Source of the DNA: Thioclava pacifica DSM 10166
GTDB lineage: Bacteria > Pseudomonadota > Alphaproteobacteria > Rhodobacterales > Rhodobacteraceae
Assembly: GCF_000714535.1 (NCBI RefSeq)
Contig: NZ_AUND01000039.1
Location: forward strand, 1-64,000
DNA length: 64,000 nucleotides
Direction: 5' to 3'
The notes under the pieces are model-generated. The model saw only the letters and a list, made by a program, of their open reading frames with translations. It was not told the DNA's origin and did no database searches. Positions 26,523-35,485 of this stretch are shown here, piece by piece. The number at the start of each line of letters is the position of its first letter. Position 1 is the first letter of the stretch. Made by a program: the position numbers and the translations under genes.

Positions 26523-26560
26523 AGCCCTCGCCCAATTTCCGGGACGAGGGCTTTTTCTTT
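26523..26560. terminator. Bidirectional terminator near the I78 lipoprotein genes
   Basis: A perfect 8-bp stem (AGCCCTCG / CGAGGGCT) with a 14-base loop is followed by TTTTTCTTT on the plus strand. The A-run on the left gives a T-run on the minus strand. It lies 17 bases beyond the stop of the second I78 lipoprotein gene, which it should terminate. Confidence 0.8.
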
Positions 26561-26576
26561 CCGGCGAGGCCGGGCC

Positions 26577-26858
26577 TCAGTAGCACTTCACCTCGGTGAT
26601 GACATCCTGATCGTCGAGAAGGACATTCACCCGCTGGGCGTTGTAATCCATCGTCACCGCCTCACTGGGGCGGATCACCCGTAGTGCGCCTTCGAAATAG
26701 ATCGCGTCGAGCGCCGCCACGTCGCGTCCGACGAGGGCGGCAATCGCGGGTGGCGGGCACATACCGGGATCGCCCGCGTCCTCCGAAGCCGAGCTGTCTT
26801 CGGACTTGCACGCCGTCAGCGCGAGAAGTCCCGCACAGAGGAAAAGCGCCACACGCAT
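26577..26858 (-). CDS. I78-family peptidase inhibitor lipoprotein 2
   Basis: A 93-residue small protein. The start at 26858 is chosen because it opens a lipoprotein signal (MRVALFLCAGLLALTAC). The mature part matches I78 inhibitors: a CPPPAIAALVGRD opening, LRVIRPSEAVTMDYNAQRVN and the closing TEVKCY. I78 proteins resemble the Aspergillus elastase inhibitor and block serine proteases. It lies 2 bases downstream of a second I78-like gene. Two secreted trypsin-like proteases are encoded elsewhere in the window, but a link is speculative. Confidence 0.85.
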   Translation of the reverse strand: MRVALFLCAGLLALTACKSEDSSASEDAGDPGMCPPPAIAALVGRDVAALDAIYFEGALRVIRPSEAVTMDYNAQRVNVLLDDQDVITEVKCY

Positions 26859-26860
26859 CC

Positions 26861-27211
26861 TCAGCCGCAATCGATATTGTAAATATTCCCCGCGCCATCG
26901 AGGCGGAATACCACACGCTGCGGGTTGTAGATCTGGTCCTCGACGCCGCGCCACTCGACGATGCGATAGGGGCGGGTGATGGTCAGCGTCTGGATCTGCG
27001 AAGCGGGCTGACCGAGCACAGAGATATAGTTCACCGCACCGCAGGTGTCGGGCTCACGCTCTTCCAGACCACCTGCATTGACCGTGACCGACGGGGTCAT
27101 ATGTGGTGCAGGCGAGGGCATGGCCTGATCGGGCGTGTCCTCGAGGGCGGTATCGGGGTTGCAGGCTGCCAGCACCAGAACGGCGGCAATAGCGGAAAAC
27201 GGTCTCAACAT
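26861..27211 (-). CDS. I78-family peptidase inhibitor lipoprotein 1
   Basis: A 116-residue lipoprotein with lipobox VLAAC (Cys at 17) and a Pro-rich linker. The I78-like part has DTCGAVNYISVLGQPASQIQ, PYRIVEWRG, NPQRVVFRLDGAG and the closing NIDCG. It is more divergent than its neighbour: VTMDY is replaced by DQIYN. The long upstream in-frame extension lacks a signal and is rejected. It is co-directional with the following gene and divergent from the formaldehyde dehydrogenase. Confidence 0.75.
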   Translation of the reverse strand: MLRPFSAIAAVLVLAACNPDTALEDTPDQAMPSPAPHMTPSVTVNAGGLEEREPDTCGAVNYISVLGQPASQIQTLTITRPYRIVEWRGVEDQIYNPQRVVFRLDGAGNIYNIDCG

Positions 27212-27284
27212 GTCGCACCCTTGATTGCAAACGCCGCGCCGATGGCGCAGGCTCCTGTCAATTCTATACAAGGAGGAAACGCCC

Positions 27285-28415
27285 ATGAGAACCCGTGCCG
27301 CAGTCGCTTTGGAGGCCGGAAAACCGCTCGAAATCATGGAGGTGGAGCTGGAAGGCCCGAAAGCGGGCGAGGTGCTCGTCGAGATCAAGGCCACCGGGAT
27401 TTGCCACACCGACGAATTCACCCGCTCGGGTGCCGATCCCGAAGGCATCTTCCCGGCGATTCTCGGCCATGAGGGCGCGGGCGTGGTACTCGAGGTGGGC
27501 GAGGGCGTCACCACGCTCAAACCCGGCGATCACGTCATCCCGCTTTATACGCCCGAGTGCCGCGAATGTCCTTCCTGCCTGTCGGGCAAGACCAACCTGT
27601 GCACCGCGATCCGCAACACGCAAGGCCAGGGCCTGATGCCGGACGGCACCACGCGCTTCAAGATGCTCGATGGCACGCCGATCTATCACTACATGGGCTG
27701 CTCGACCTTCGCCAACCACACGGTGATGCCCGAGATCGCGCTGGCGAAAGTCCGCGAGGACGCTCCCTTCGACAAGATCTGCTATATCGGCTGTGGCGTG
27801 ACCACCGGCATCGGCGCGGTGATCAACACCGCGGGGGTCGAGATCGGCTCAACCGCCGCCGTGTTCGGCCTTGGCGGGATTGGCCTGAACGTGATCCAGG
27901 GCCTGCGCATGGCAGGTGCGGACATGATCATCGGCGTGGATCTGAATGACGGCAAAGAGGAAATGGCGCGCAAATTCGGCATGACCCATTTCGTGAACCC
28001 GTCGAAATCGGACGTGCCGGTGGTGCAGCAGATCATCAACCTGACCAAGACCGAGCGCGACCAGATCGGCGGCGTGGACTATTCCTTCGATGCCACAGGC
28101 AATGTGCAGGTGATGCGCGACGCGCTGGAATGCTCGCATCGCGGCTGGGGCGTGTCGGTGATCATCGGCGTCGCTCCCTCGGGGGCCGAGATCGGCACGC
28201 GTCCGTTCCAGCTCGTCACCGGGCGCACCTGGAAAGGTACGGCTTTCGGTGGTGCGAAGGGCCGCACGGATGTGCCGAAATTCGTCGAGTGGTACATGAA
28301 CGACAAGATCGAGATCGACCCGATGATCACCCACACCATGCCGCTCGAAGATATCAACAAGGCCTTCGATCTGATGCATTCGGGGGAGTCGATCCGCTCG
28401 GTCGTGATCTACTGA
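27285..28415 (+). CDS. S-(hydroxymethyl)glutathione dehydrogenase / class III alcohol dehydrogenase
   Basis: A 376-residue zinc enzyme that oxidises the formaldehyde–glutathione adduct and also acts as S-nitrosoglutathione reductase. The start follows AAGGAGGAAAC. Catalytic zinc ligands are C40, H62 and C170, with E63 beside. The structural zinc cluster is C92, C95, C98 and C106. The NAD fold shows [13 protein letters not shown]. Length is standard for the class III group. No S-formylglutathione hydrolase gene is adjacent. Confidence 0.96.
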   Translation: MRTRAAVALEAGKPLEIMEVELEGPKAGEVLVEIKATGICHTDEFTRSGADPEGIFPAILGHEGAGVVLEVGEGVTTLKPGDHVIPLYTPECRECPSCLSGKTNLCTAIRNTQGQGLMPDGTTRFKMLDGTPIYHYMGCSTFANHTVMPEIALAKVREDAPFDKICYIGCGVTTGIGAVINTAGVEIGSTAAVFGLGGIGLNVIQGLRMAGADMIIGVDLNDGKEEMARKFGMTHFVNPSKSDVPVVQQIINLTKTERDQIGGVDYSFDATGNVQVMRDALECSHRGWGVSVIIGVAPSGAEIGTRPFQLVTGRTWKGTAFGGAKGRTDVPKFVEWYMNDKIEIDPMITHTMPLEDINKAFDLMHSGESIRSVVIY

Positions 28416-28436
28416 TCCGCCCTGACATTCCTGCGA

Positions 28437-28464
28437 ACGCCCGGCCTCGCGGTCGGGCGTTTCG
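28437..28464 (+). terminator. Weak terminator between convergent genes
   Basis: The 7-bp stem ACGCCCG / CGGGCGT with a 10-base loop is followed by only TTT. It lies in the 59-base gap between the formaldehyde dehydrogenase and the convergent AEC transporter gene. Confidence 0.5.
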
Positions 28465-28474
28465 CGTTGCGGGG

Positions 28475-29422
28475 TCAAGGCAGGATCGCGAGCCAGCCCC
28501 AGATCGTGAGGATCGAGAGCGCCGTGGCGATCAGCACCGCCGAGGCCGCCACCCGCCGCGCCACGCCGTAGATATTGGCGAAGAGATAGGCGTTCACCCC
28601 CGGCGCCATCGAGGCGGTCAGCACCGCAGAACGCAGCGCGCTCGCGTCCACCTTGAAGGCATAATGCGCCAGCCCATAGGTGATCGCCGGGTGCAGCAGC
28701 AGCGACAGGCCCGTGATCATCGCGATCGCCTTCGCATCGCCCTCGGGGCGGTAGCGATAGAGAACGCCGCCCAGCCCGAACAAAGCCGCCGGCAGGGCCG
28801 CGCGGGACATCATGTCCATCGAGACCTGGATCGGATGGGGCAGGGGCAATCCGGTCAGGCTGGTCACGATCTTGATCGCAAAGCCCGAGAGGATACCGAT
28901 CACCAGCGGTGTACGCAGCACGCCCACCAGCGCGTTGAGACCGACGCGGCCAAGGCTGGTGCCGGTGCCCGACGAGCGAACCATCTCCATTGCGAGAATG
29001 CCGATCGTGTAGAGAAACGGCGAATGGACCGAGATGATCGCGAAATTGCCAGAAAGCGCCGCCTCGCCATAGGCGCGCTCGGTGATCGGCACGCCCAGGA
29101 GAAGCGAGTTCGAGAACAGGCAGGCAAAGCCGATCGCGACGCTCTCGGGACCGGTGCGGCCAAGCATCCGCGCTCCGGTGATCCCGATTGCGAAAGAGAT
29201 CAGCGCGCCCGCGTAAAAGGCCGCCATCATCGGCCAGTTATAGCTTTGCGACAGGTCGAGATTGGCGATTGAGCGCGCTAGCAGAACCGGCACCGCGAAA
29301 TTCTGCGCGAACCGCATCAGCCCGTCGACCGCGCTTTCCGAAAACAGCCCCCGCCACGCCACGACATAGCCGAAACCGATCACGAGGAAGACCGGCAGGA
29401 TGACGTCGATCAGCGCGCTCAT
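28475..29422 (-). CDS. AEC family transporter (auxin efflux carrier type)
   Basis: A 315-residue membrane protein with about 10 hydrophobic helices in two halves and the opening VILPVFLVIGFGYVVAWRGL, typical of the AEC family. Bacterial members export or import organic acids such as malate or malonate. Its start overlaps the stop of the MBL hydrolase gene by 4 bases, placing it last in the minus-strand run. Confidence 0.88.
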   Translation of the reverse strand: MSALIDVILPVFLVIGFGYVVAWRGLFSESAVDGLMRFAQNFAVPVLLARSIANLDLSQSYNWPMMAAFYAGALISFAIGITGARMLGRTGPESVAIGFACLFSNSLLLGVPITERAYGEAALSGNFAIISVHSPFLYTIGILAMEMVRSSGTGTSLGRVGLNALVGVLRTPLVIGILSGFAIKIVTSLTGLPLPHPIQVSMDMMSRAALPAALFGLGGVLYRYRPEGDAKAIAMITGLSLLLHPAITYGLAHYAFKVDASALRSAVLTASMAPGVNAYLFANIYGVARRVAASAVLIATALSILTIWGWLAILP

Positions 29423-30225
29423 TCGAGGGCGAAGTCCAGCACCATCCCGTCATGGGCCGGGCGCACGTGGTCGGGCGTCTCGGCGGCCACGGCATCATGG
29501 TCGAGATCAATATGCATGTTGGTCAGCACCGCGCTTGCGGGCCGCGCGCGCTCGATCCATTCCAGCGCGCGTGCGAGATGGGCATGGGTCGGATGCGGCG
29601 TCCGGCGCAGCGCGTCGAGCACCCAGCAATCGAGCCCCTCCAGATGCGCCCAAGCGGGCTCGGGGATCGCCGAGACATCCGGCAGATAGGCCAGCCCGCC
29701 AATGCGAAAGCCGAGCGCGTCGATATTGCCATGCTCGACCTCGAAGGGCTGAAAGCGGATCGGCCCGCCCGCGCCGGTGATCTCGAACGGAGTTTCGCGG
29801 CGGATCGCGTTCAGCTCGCAGATCGGTTTGTAATTGCTGTCGGCGGGCTGCACGAAGGCATAGGCGAAGCGGTCGAGCAGGGCCGCTTCGGTATCGGCAT
29901 CGGCCCAGACCGGCAGGCGCGCGCGCATGTTGAAGACGATCTGGCGCAGGTCATCGAGCCCGTGGACATGATCGGCATGGCTATGGGTGAAGACCACGGC
30001 GTCGAGTTCGCCCACGCCCGCGTTCAGCAGTTGCTGGCGCATGTCAGGGGTGGTGTCGATCAGCACGCGGGTCGTGCCCGCGGGGCTCACCCGCTCGACC
30101 AGCATCGAACAGCGCAACCGACGGTTCTTCGGATTGGCCGGATCGCATTCGCCCCAGTGATTGCCGATCCGCGGCACACCCCCCGAGGAGCCACAGCCGA
30201 GGATGGTGAAGCGCATCCGGTTCAT
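29419..30225 (-). CDS. MBL-fold metallo-hydrolase (PhnP-like)
   Basis: A 268-residue metallo-beta-lactamase fold enzyme. The metal motif is THSHADHVHGLDD (H81, H83, D85, H86). The N-terminal GCGSSGGVPRIGNHWGECDP is typical of the PhnP/RNase Z-like group. It probably cleaves a cyclic phosphodiester or related ester; the substrate is unknown. It overlaps the tatD gene before it and the AEC gene after it by 4 bases each. The tatD–MBL pairing is common in this lineage. Confidence 0.9.
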   Translation of the reverse strand: MNRMRFTILGCGSSGGVPRIGNHWGECDPANPKNRRLRCSMLVERVSPAGTTRVLIDTTPDMRQQLLNAGVGELDAVVFTHSHADHVHGLDDLRQIVFNMRARLPVWADADTEAALLDRFAYAFVQPADSNYKPICELNAIRRETPFEITGAGGPIRFQPFEVEHGNIDALGFRIGGLAYLPDVSAIPEPAWAHLEGLDCWVLDALRRTPHPTHAHLARALEWIERARPASAVLTNMHIDLDHDAVAAETPDHVRPAHDGMVLDFALE

Positions 30226-31040
30226 GCGGCGAGGCTCCCCCGTTCGCCATGCTCGGCGGCTTTCCAGAACAGGCGGTCGAAATTGGCCTGGGTCGCAGCG
30301 GCAAAGTCTTCGTAGCTCAGCCCGAACACCTCCGCGCCGACTTTCGCCGTGTGGGCGGTATAGGCGGGCTCGTTGCGCTTGCCGCGATGGGGCGGGGGCG
30401 CGAGATAGGGGCTGTCGGTCTCCACCAGAATCCGATCAAGCGGGGCTGCGGCGAAGATGTCGCGGACTTCTTGCGATTTCGGGAAGGTCGCGATGCCCGA
30501 CATCGAGAGGTAAAAGCCCAGATCAATCGAGGCCTGCGCCAGACGCGGGCCCGAGGAATAGCAATGCATGACGCAGCCATAGGGTTTGGCCTTCATGCCC
30601 TCGGTCAGGATCGCCTCCATATCCGCGTCGGCATCGCGCGAGTGGATGATCAGCGGAAGCCCGGTTTTCTGCGCGGCCTCGATATGGAGCCGTAGCGAGA
30701 CTTTCTGCGCCTCGGCGCTTTCGGCGGTGTAGTGATAGTCGAGCCCGGTTTCGCCGATACCGACGAATTTCGGATGCTTGGCCAGCGCCACCAGATCTTC
30801 GACGGTTGCCATCGGCTCCTCGGCCACGCTCATCGGGTGAGTGCCGGCCGCGTAGAACACGCCCTTATGCGCTTCGGCGATCGCGCGCACGGAAGGCTCG
30901 TTTTTCAGCCGCGTACAGATCGTCACCATCCGCGTCACGCCCGCCGCATTCGCGCGGGCCACGATCGCGTCGCGCTCGCCGTCGAAATCGGGGAAGTCGA
31001 GATGGCAATGGCTGTCTGTGATCTCGGGCGGGAGGGTCAA
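30222..31040 (-). CDS. TatD family metal-dependent hydrolase
   Basis: A 272-residue TIM-barrel hydrolase, probably a deoxyribonuclease. It has the metal motif DSHCHLD (H11, H13), the middle GIGETGLDYHY and the ending ETDSPYLAP, all family hallmarks. It follows holB with 22 bases between and overlaps the MBL gene by 4 bases. Confidence 0.94.
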   Translation of the reverse strand: MTLPPEITDSHCHLDFPDFDGERDAIVARANAAGVTRMVTICTRLKNEPSVRAIAEAHKGVFYAAGTHPMSVAEEPMATVEDLVALAKHPKFVGIGETGLDYHYTAESAEAQKVSLRLHIEAAQKTGLPLIIHSRDADADMEAILTEGMKAKPYGCVMHCYSSGPRLAQASIDLGFYLSMSGIATFPKSQEVRDIFAAAPLDRILVETDSPYLAPPPHRGKRNEPAYTAHTAKVGAEVFGLSYEDFAAATQANFDRLFWKAAEHGERGSLAA

Positions 31041-31062
31041 ATCTGGCTCCTTTCGCGCGGGT

Positions 31063-32187
31063 TCAGGACGCCGCGGCTGTGATCTCCAGAACGATATCCA
31101 TCACGAGCGCGGCAGGGTCAAGGTTGACCGCCCGGCCATGGCGTGCCCGCGCGCCCATCGCATCATGAAGCGTCGCCCATTTCATCGCTGCCTGTTCATC
31201 GGGCGAAAGCCGTGCGAGCAGCTCGGCCTCGCCGGGGGCGGCCTCGGGGGAAGGCGGGCCCATCACGCCCGCGCGGGCCGCGCGCGACAGGAACAGGTCA
31301 ATCAGGTTCAGCACCAGCTCGTAACGGTTCTCATTGGCCTTGCCGGTGCAGCTTTCGGCGAGCGCCAGCGCGCCGAGCCGGTCAAGCCGGGGCAGCGAGG
31401 CCATCAGGCTTACCAGCTTGGCATAGGTCGTCAGACCGTCCTGGTTGATCAGCCGGATCGCCGCCCCGACCGAGCCGCCGGACAATGCCGCCAGCGCGAG
31501 GTGGTCAAGCTCGGGAGGCTCGCCATCCTCCTCGGCGGCGGCGATCGCGGTTTCCATCTGCGTGGGCCCCAGCGTGCCGAGCCGCAATTCGCGGCACCGC
31601 GAGCGGATCGTCGGCAAGAGCCGCGCGGGCTGGTGCGCGATCAGCAGGAAGGTCACGCGCGCGGGCGGCTCTTCGAGCAGTTTCAGCAGCGCATTGGCCG
31701 CCTGTATATTCATCTCATCGGCCGCATCGACGATCACCACCCGTCGCCCGCCCTCGGCCGCCGAGAGGTGCAGGAAGGATTTCAGCTTGCGTACCTCGTC
31801 GACGCGGATGTCTTGCGAGAGCGCGGATTCGGTGGCGTTGGGGCCGCGCTTCAGAACGAAGATGCCCGGCTCCGATCCGGCATGAATGCGGCTGAGCGCG
31901 GGGTGGTGCGGGTCGGGTTCGAGGCTGGTCGGTTTCTCCGGCTCTCCGAACAGGCCCGGCCCGTCATCCTCGGGCTGGGTCAGCAGGAAGCGCGTGATCC
32001 GCCAGGCGAGCGTCGCCTTGCCCACGCCACGCGGTCCGGTCAGCAGCCAGCCGTGATGCAGCCGCCCCATGTTGAAGGCGTCGAGGAAATCCTCTTCCGC
32101 CCGCGTCTGGCCGACCAGCCGCACCGTGTCACGCGGATGGCGCGCGCCGGGGGCAAGGGTTGGATCGGGCAGGTCGGCGAGGCTCAT
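31063..32187 (-). CDS. holB: DNA polymerase III subunit delta'
   Basis: A 374-residue clamp-loader subunit. The Walker A-like TGPRGVGKAT (50-59), HHGWLLTGP before it, and the TIRSRCRELRL sensor region identify it. No zinc cysteine cluster of the kind usual in this family is obvious. It lies between tmk and tatD, the classic bacterial order tmk–holB–tatD. Confidence 0.93.
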   Translation of the reverse strand: MSLADLPDPTLAPGARHPRDTVRLVGQTRAEEDFLDAFNMGRLHHGWLLTGPRGVGKATLAWRITRFLLTQPEDDGPGLFGEPEKPTSLEPDPHHPALSRIHAGSEPGIFVLKRGPNATESALSQDIRVDEVRKLKSFLHLSAAEGGRRVVIVDAADEMNIQAANALLKLLEEPPARVTFLLIAHQPARLLPTIRSRCRELRLGTLGPTQMETAIAAAEEDGEPPELDHLALAALSGGSVGAAIRLINQDGLTTYAKLVSLMASLPRLDRLGALALAESCTGKANENRYELVLNLIDLFLSRAARAGVMGPPSPEAAPGEAELLARLSPDEQAAMKWATLHDAMGARARHGRAVNLDPAALVMDIVLEITAAAS

Positions 32188-32273
32188 GGCGGCACTCTAG
32201 TGGGCGGTGCGGGTGGTTTCCAGCGGGGTTTTGGCGCGTCGGAGGCAATTCCATCTTGGCGCGGGCGCGTCCC

Positions 32274-32888
32274 TCAGTTCGGCAATTCCGCCTGAACGAC
32301 ATCCAGCACATCCGCCGCTATGGCCTCGGGCTCCCGTGCGCCATCTATCACCCGGAAGCGGTCTGCGAATTCCTCGGCAAGCGACAGGAACCCCGCGCGC
32401 ATCTTCTCTTGCAACCCGACGCCGAAATCCTCGAACCGTTCCTCGGTCCCCTGCCGTCCCTTGGCGCGCGCAAGTCCCACCGAAGGGTCAATGTCGATCA
32501 GCACCGTCAGATCCGGCTCGCGGCCGATCATAAGGACATGCAGCTGATCCACGACTCCGCGCAGATCACCGCGCGAGAGCCCCTGATACATCCGTGTCGA
32601 ATCCGCAAAGCGGTCGCAGATCACCACCTTGCCCGCAGCAAGCGAGGGCGCGATCACGCGCTCCAGATGATCCCGGCGGGCTGCGGTAAAGAGAAGGATC
32701 TCGGTTTCCGCCGACCAGCGGTCAGGATCGCCTTCGAGCACGAGGCGACGAATTTCCTCGGCCCCCGGTGACCCGCCCGGTTCACGCGTCAGCACCACCT
32801 CGCGGCCAGACGCGCGCAACGCCTCTGCCAGCATCCGCGCCTGCGTGGATTTCCCTGATCCGTCGATGCCTTCGAAGCTGATGAACAT
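32274..32888 (-). CDS. tmk: Thymidylate kinase
   Basis: A 204-residue kinase converting dTMP to dTDP. The P-loop FEGIDGSGKSTQ (4-15), the DR(F/Y) block ICDRFADSTRMYQG and a lid-type RAKGRQGTEERFED segment are all present. It follows the D,D-carboxypeptidase gene with 7 bases between and begins the tmk–holB–tatD order. Confidence 0.96.
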   Translation of the reverse strand: MFISFEGIDGSGKSTQARMLAEALRASGREVVLTREPGGSPGAEEIRRLVLEGDPDRWSAETEILLFTAARRDHLERVIAPSLAAGKVVICDRFADSTRMYQGLSRGDLRGVVDQLHVLMIGREPDLTVLIDIDPSVGLARAKGRQGTEERFEDFGVGLQEKMRAGFLSLAEEFADRFRVIDGAREPEAIAADVLDVVQAELPN

Positions 32889-32895
32889 GCGCGGG

Positions 32896-34071
32896 TTAAC
32901 TGTTGACGCGTTCCATCGCCGCGTCGAAGGCCTTGCCCGAAAGCCGCGCCAGCGCCGCTTTCACGCGCACCACGAAGCCGCCTTTCTTCACGTCTTCGGT
33001 CGCCACCAGCGGCACCTCGGTCGGCGCATCGAGTCCGGGAACGGTAATCACGAGCTTGCCGATCTGCTGGCCTTGCTTGATCGGGGCCGCGACCGGGCCG
33101 TCAAAGACCGCCTCGGCCGTCACTTTGTCCTTGGCCCCGGCGGGGATCAGAAGCGAGAGATCCGTCTCGGGGGCGAGGCCCACCGAAGGCTTGTTGCCCA
33201 GCCAGACCGGCGCTTCGGCGAGCTGAGTGCCCGCTTTCGCCACGTCCTTCATCACGAATTGACGGAAGGCCCAGTTCGCGACTGCCTCGCCTTCCTGACG
33301 GCGCGCCTGCTCAGACGGCATGCCCGCGAGCACGAAGACAATGCGCCGGTCGCCCATCACGGCCGAGCCCACCAGACCGTAGCCCGCTTCCTGCGTGTGG
33401 CCGGTCTTCATCCCGTCCGCCTTCCAGTCGGCGGCTTTGATCTCCAGCAGAGGGTTGCGGTTCTCCGCATTGGCCGGGGCGCGATCCTTGTAGTTGAAAT
33501 GCGTCTCGCTGAAGAAGTGATAATATTGCGGGAAATGGGTGATGATCCGGCTCGCGATGATGCCCAGATCATGGACCGACATGCGCTGGCCGGGGTCGGG
33601 CCAGCCGTTTGAGTTGGCGAACATCGAGTTCTCCATCCCAAGCTGATGCGCGCGCTCGGTCATCAAATCGGCGAAGGCAGGCTCGGAGCCTGCCAGACCC
33701 TCGGCCACCACGACACAGGCATCGTTGCCCGAATTGATGATGATGCCCTGGATCAGGTCGCGCACGGTCGGGCGGTCGGTCGTGTTGAGAAACATCGTCG
33801 AACCGCCCATCGACTGCGCATGCGCCGAGACCGGGAAGGTCGTGTCCATCGTGACGCGCCCATCCTCGAGCGCCTCGAACAGCAGGTCGAGCGTCATCAG
33901 TTTCGACATCGAGGCGGGCGGGATCGGGATATCCGCGTTCTTGGCCAGCAGCACCGTTTGCGTCGTCAGGTCATAGACCCAGGCAGCCCGCGCTTTGGTG
34001 TCAAAGGCGAATGCGGGCAGGGCGGTCAGGCTCGCGATCAGCGTGGCGGCGATCAGTCGGAAGAAGGTCAT
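32896..34071 (-). CDS. D-alanyl-D-alanine carboxypeptidase (PBP5/DacA type)
   Basis: A 391-residue exported enzyme that removes the terminal D-Ala from peptidoglycan stem peptides. It has a signal peptide (1-22, ending AFA), SxxK at S54-K57, SGN at 114-116 and KTG at 222-224. A C-terminal beta domain (about 275-370) and an amphipathic end (RLSGKAFDAAMERVNS) fit PBP5-type membrane attachment. It lies between a SPOR lipoprotein and tmk. Confidence 0.95.
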   Translation of the reverse strand: MTFFRLIAATLIASLTALPAFAFDTKARAAWVYDLTTQTVLLAKNADIPIPPASMSKLMTLDLLFEALEDGRVTMDTTFPVSAHAQSMGGSTMFLNTTDRPTVRDLIQGIIINSGNDACVVVAEGLAGSEPAFADLMTERAHQLGMENSMFANSNGWPDPGQRMSVHDLGIIASRIITHFPQYYHFFSETHFNYKDRAPANAENRNPLLEIKAADWKADGMKTGHTQEAGYGLVGSAVMGDRRIVFVLAGMPSEQARRQEGEAVANWAFRQFVMKDVAKAGTQLAEAPVWLGNKPSVGLAPETDLSLLIPAGAKDKVTAEAVFDGPVAAPIKQGQQIGKLVITVPGLDAPTEVPLVATEDVKKGGFVVRVKAALARLSGKAFDAAMERVNS

Positions 34072-34087
34072 GTCTTTCGCAGCGGTC

Positions 34088-35101
34088 CTATTTCGTCACG
34101 GGGTAGGCGTCGGGATAGCCAAGCTCGTGAATGGTTTTCTCAAGCGCCTTGAGGTCGGTTTTCGTGGGCGCAGGCCCGGCGACGACGCGCCAGAAGGTCT
34201 TGTCGTGGCTCGATTCCTTGTTGATCTGCGCGATCACACCGGCCTTGGACATCTGCTCCACGGCGCGTTTTGCATTTTCCTCGACCGAGAAGATCCCGAT
34301 CTGGATATACATCTTGCCTGCTGGAGCCTTGGGGGTCTTCGGCGCGGCAGGTTCGGTTGCGACGACCGGCGGCGCGGGGGCCGGAGCCGGGGCGGGCGCG
34401 GCCCCGATCGCGGGCTTGGCGGGCGTGGGCGTTTTTACCGACTCGGCCGGTTTCGCGGGCGCGGTGGTGGTCTTGGTGGGTTTCGCAGGCGGCTTGGGCT
34501 TCGTTTCAGCTTTCGCGATGCCTGCCGCAGCGGTCGCTTTCACCTCGTCGAGCGATTTCTGCTCGACCGTTTCGGGCTTGGCGATGACCGGTTTGTCGAC
34601 AAGCGGCTTGGGCTGTTCGACCGGCACCGTCTCGCGACGCAGCGCCACGACCGAAAGTTCGGTCGGCGCACCGGCGAGCATACCGAGCGCCTCGGCGGCG
34701 TCCGAGCTCACCTGGAGCTTCGGTCCCGGATTGTCGGTCTCGCGCTTGAAGAGCGCGCCGATGACGAATTTGCCGTTGGCGGGGTTGCGGATGATTACCC
34801 GCTCGGGATCTTTCACATTGGGATGCGCGACCCAGACGCCACCGAGCGAGGGACGACCGTCCCAAAGGCCCTTCTCGTCGGTCGAGAAGACCTGAGGCGC
34901 CTCGATATCGCGCTCGACCATTTTCTGTTCGGTCTGCGGGGCCGCTTCGCCATCGGCTGCAGCGGCTTCTCCCTCCGGCTTGGCCTTTAGAAAGCCGAGG
35001 CCGCCGCCGCTTTCCTGACAGCCGGCGAGCGCAAATCCCGCCCCCAGCATCAGCGCGAGCCCGGCCATACGCTTGCCCGATTTCCCGTCCTGCCCTGTCA
35101 T
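34088..35101 (-). CDS. SPOR-domain lipoprotein, RlpA-like
   Basis: A 337-residue lipoprotein (lipobox ALAGC, Cys at 28). The start at 35101 follows GAAGAGGGGG and is preferred over an upstream in-frame extension that would bury the signal. Residues 87-155 resemble the second half of the RlpA double-psi barrel (RVIIRNPANGKFVIGAL, SSDAAEALGMLAGA), but the catalytic RINDRGPF block is not conserved. A Pro/Ala/Lys linker follows, then a SPOR domain (about 263-337) that binds denuded septal glycan. It probably acts at the division site, perhaps without lytic activity. Confidence 0.82.
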   Translation of the reverse strand: MTGQDGKSGKRMAGLALMLGAGFALAGCQESGGGLGFLKAKPEGEAAAADGEAAPQTEQKMVERDIEAPQVFSTDEKGLWDGRPSLGGVWVAHPNVKDPERVIIRNPANGKFVIGALFKRETDNPGPKLQVSSDAAEALGMLAGAPTELSVVALRRETVPVEQPKPLVDKPVIAKPETVEQKSLDEVKATAAAGIAKAETKPKPPAKPTKTTTAPAKPAESVKTPTPAKPAIGAAPAPAPAPAPPVVATEPAAPKTPKAPAGKMYIQIGIFSVEENAKRAVEQMSKAGVIAQINKESSHDKTFWRVVAGPAPTKTDLKALEKTIHELGYPDAYPVTK

Positions 35102-35307
35102 GTCGATGCCCCCTCTTCGCGCGGTTGTCCCGCTTCTTGATGCCCGCCTGACCCGCCCTGGCAGGCCATCCATGCGCCGGATAAGGCGCAGTCTCGCGCG
35201 ATCCTAGCGATTTGCGCAGCCCATGAAAAGCAGGCCCGAGACTCGCGCGCGGAAATCGGCGCGAAACACTTTCAGAATCGCGTGAAGCGGTCTAATCGGA
35301 TCGCGTC

Positions 35308-35397
35308 GGAGGAGTGGCAGAGTGGTTTAATGCACCGGTCTTGAAAACCGACGTGGGGGAAACTCCACCGTGGGTTCGAATCCCACCTCCTCCGCCA
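35308..35397 (+). tRNA. tRNA-Ser (UGA)
   Basis: A 90-nt tRNA with acceptor stem GGAGGAG/CTCCTCC, discriminator G and encoded CCA. The anticodon stem CCGGT/ACCGA-type encloses loop CTTGAAA (anticodon TGA). A long variable arm (GTGGGGGAAACTCCAC) marks it as a class II serine tRNA. Confidence 0.97.
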
Positions 35398-35431
35398 CTT
35401 GCCTCGCCCGCCTTTGCGTTGCCAGACATGA

Positions 35432-35464
35432 AAACGCGCGCCGGGCGGGGCCGGGCGCGCGTTT
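35432..35464. terminator. Bidirectional hairpin between tRNA-Ser and pyc
   Basis: An 11-bp perfect stem (AAACGCGCGCC / GGCGCGCGTTT) with an 11-base loop. Short T-runs appear on both strands. It can end both the tRNA-Ser transcript and, on the minus strand, the pyruvate carboxylase message whose stop is 21 bases away. Confidence 0.7.
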
Positions 35465-35485
35465 CAGAGCGTCTGTGAGCGGGTC

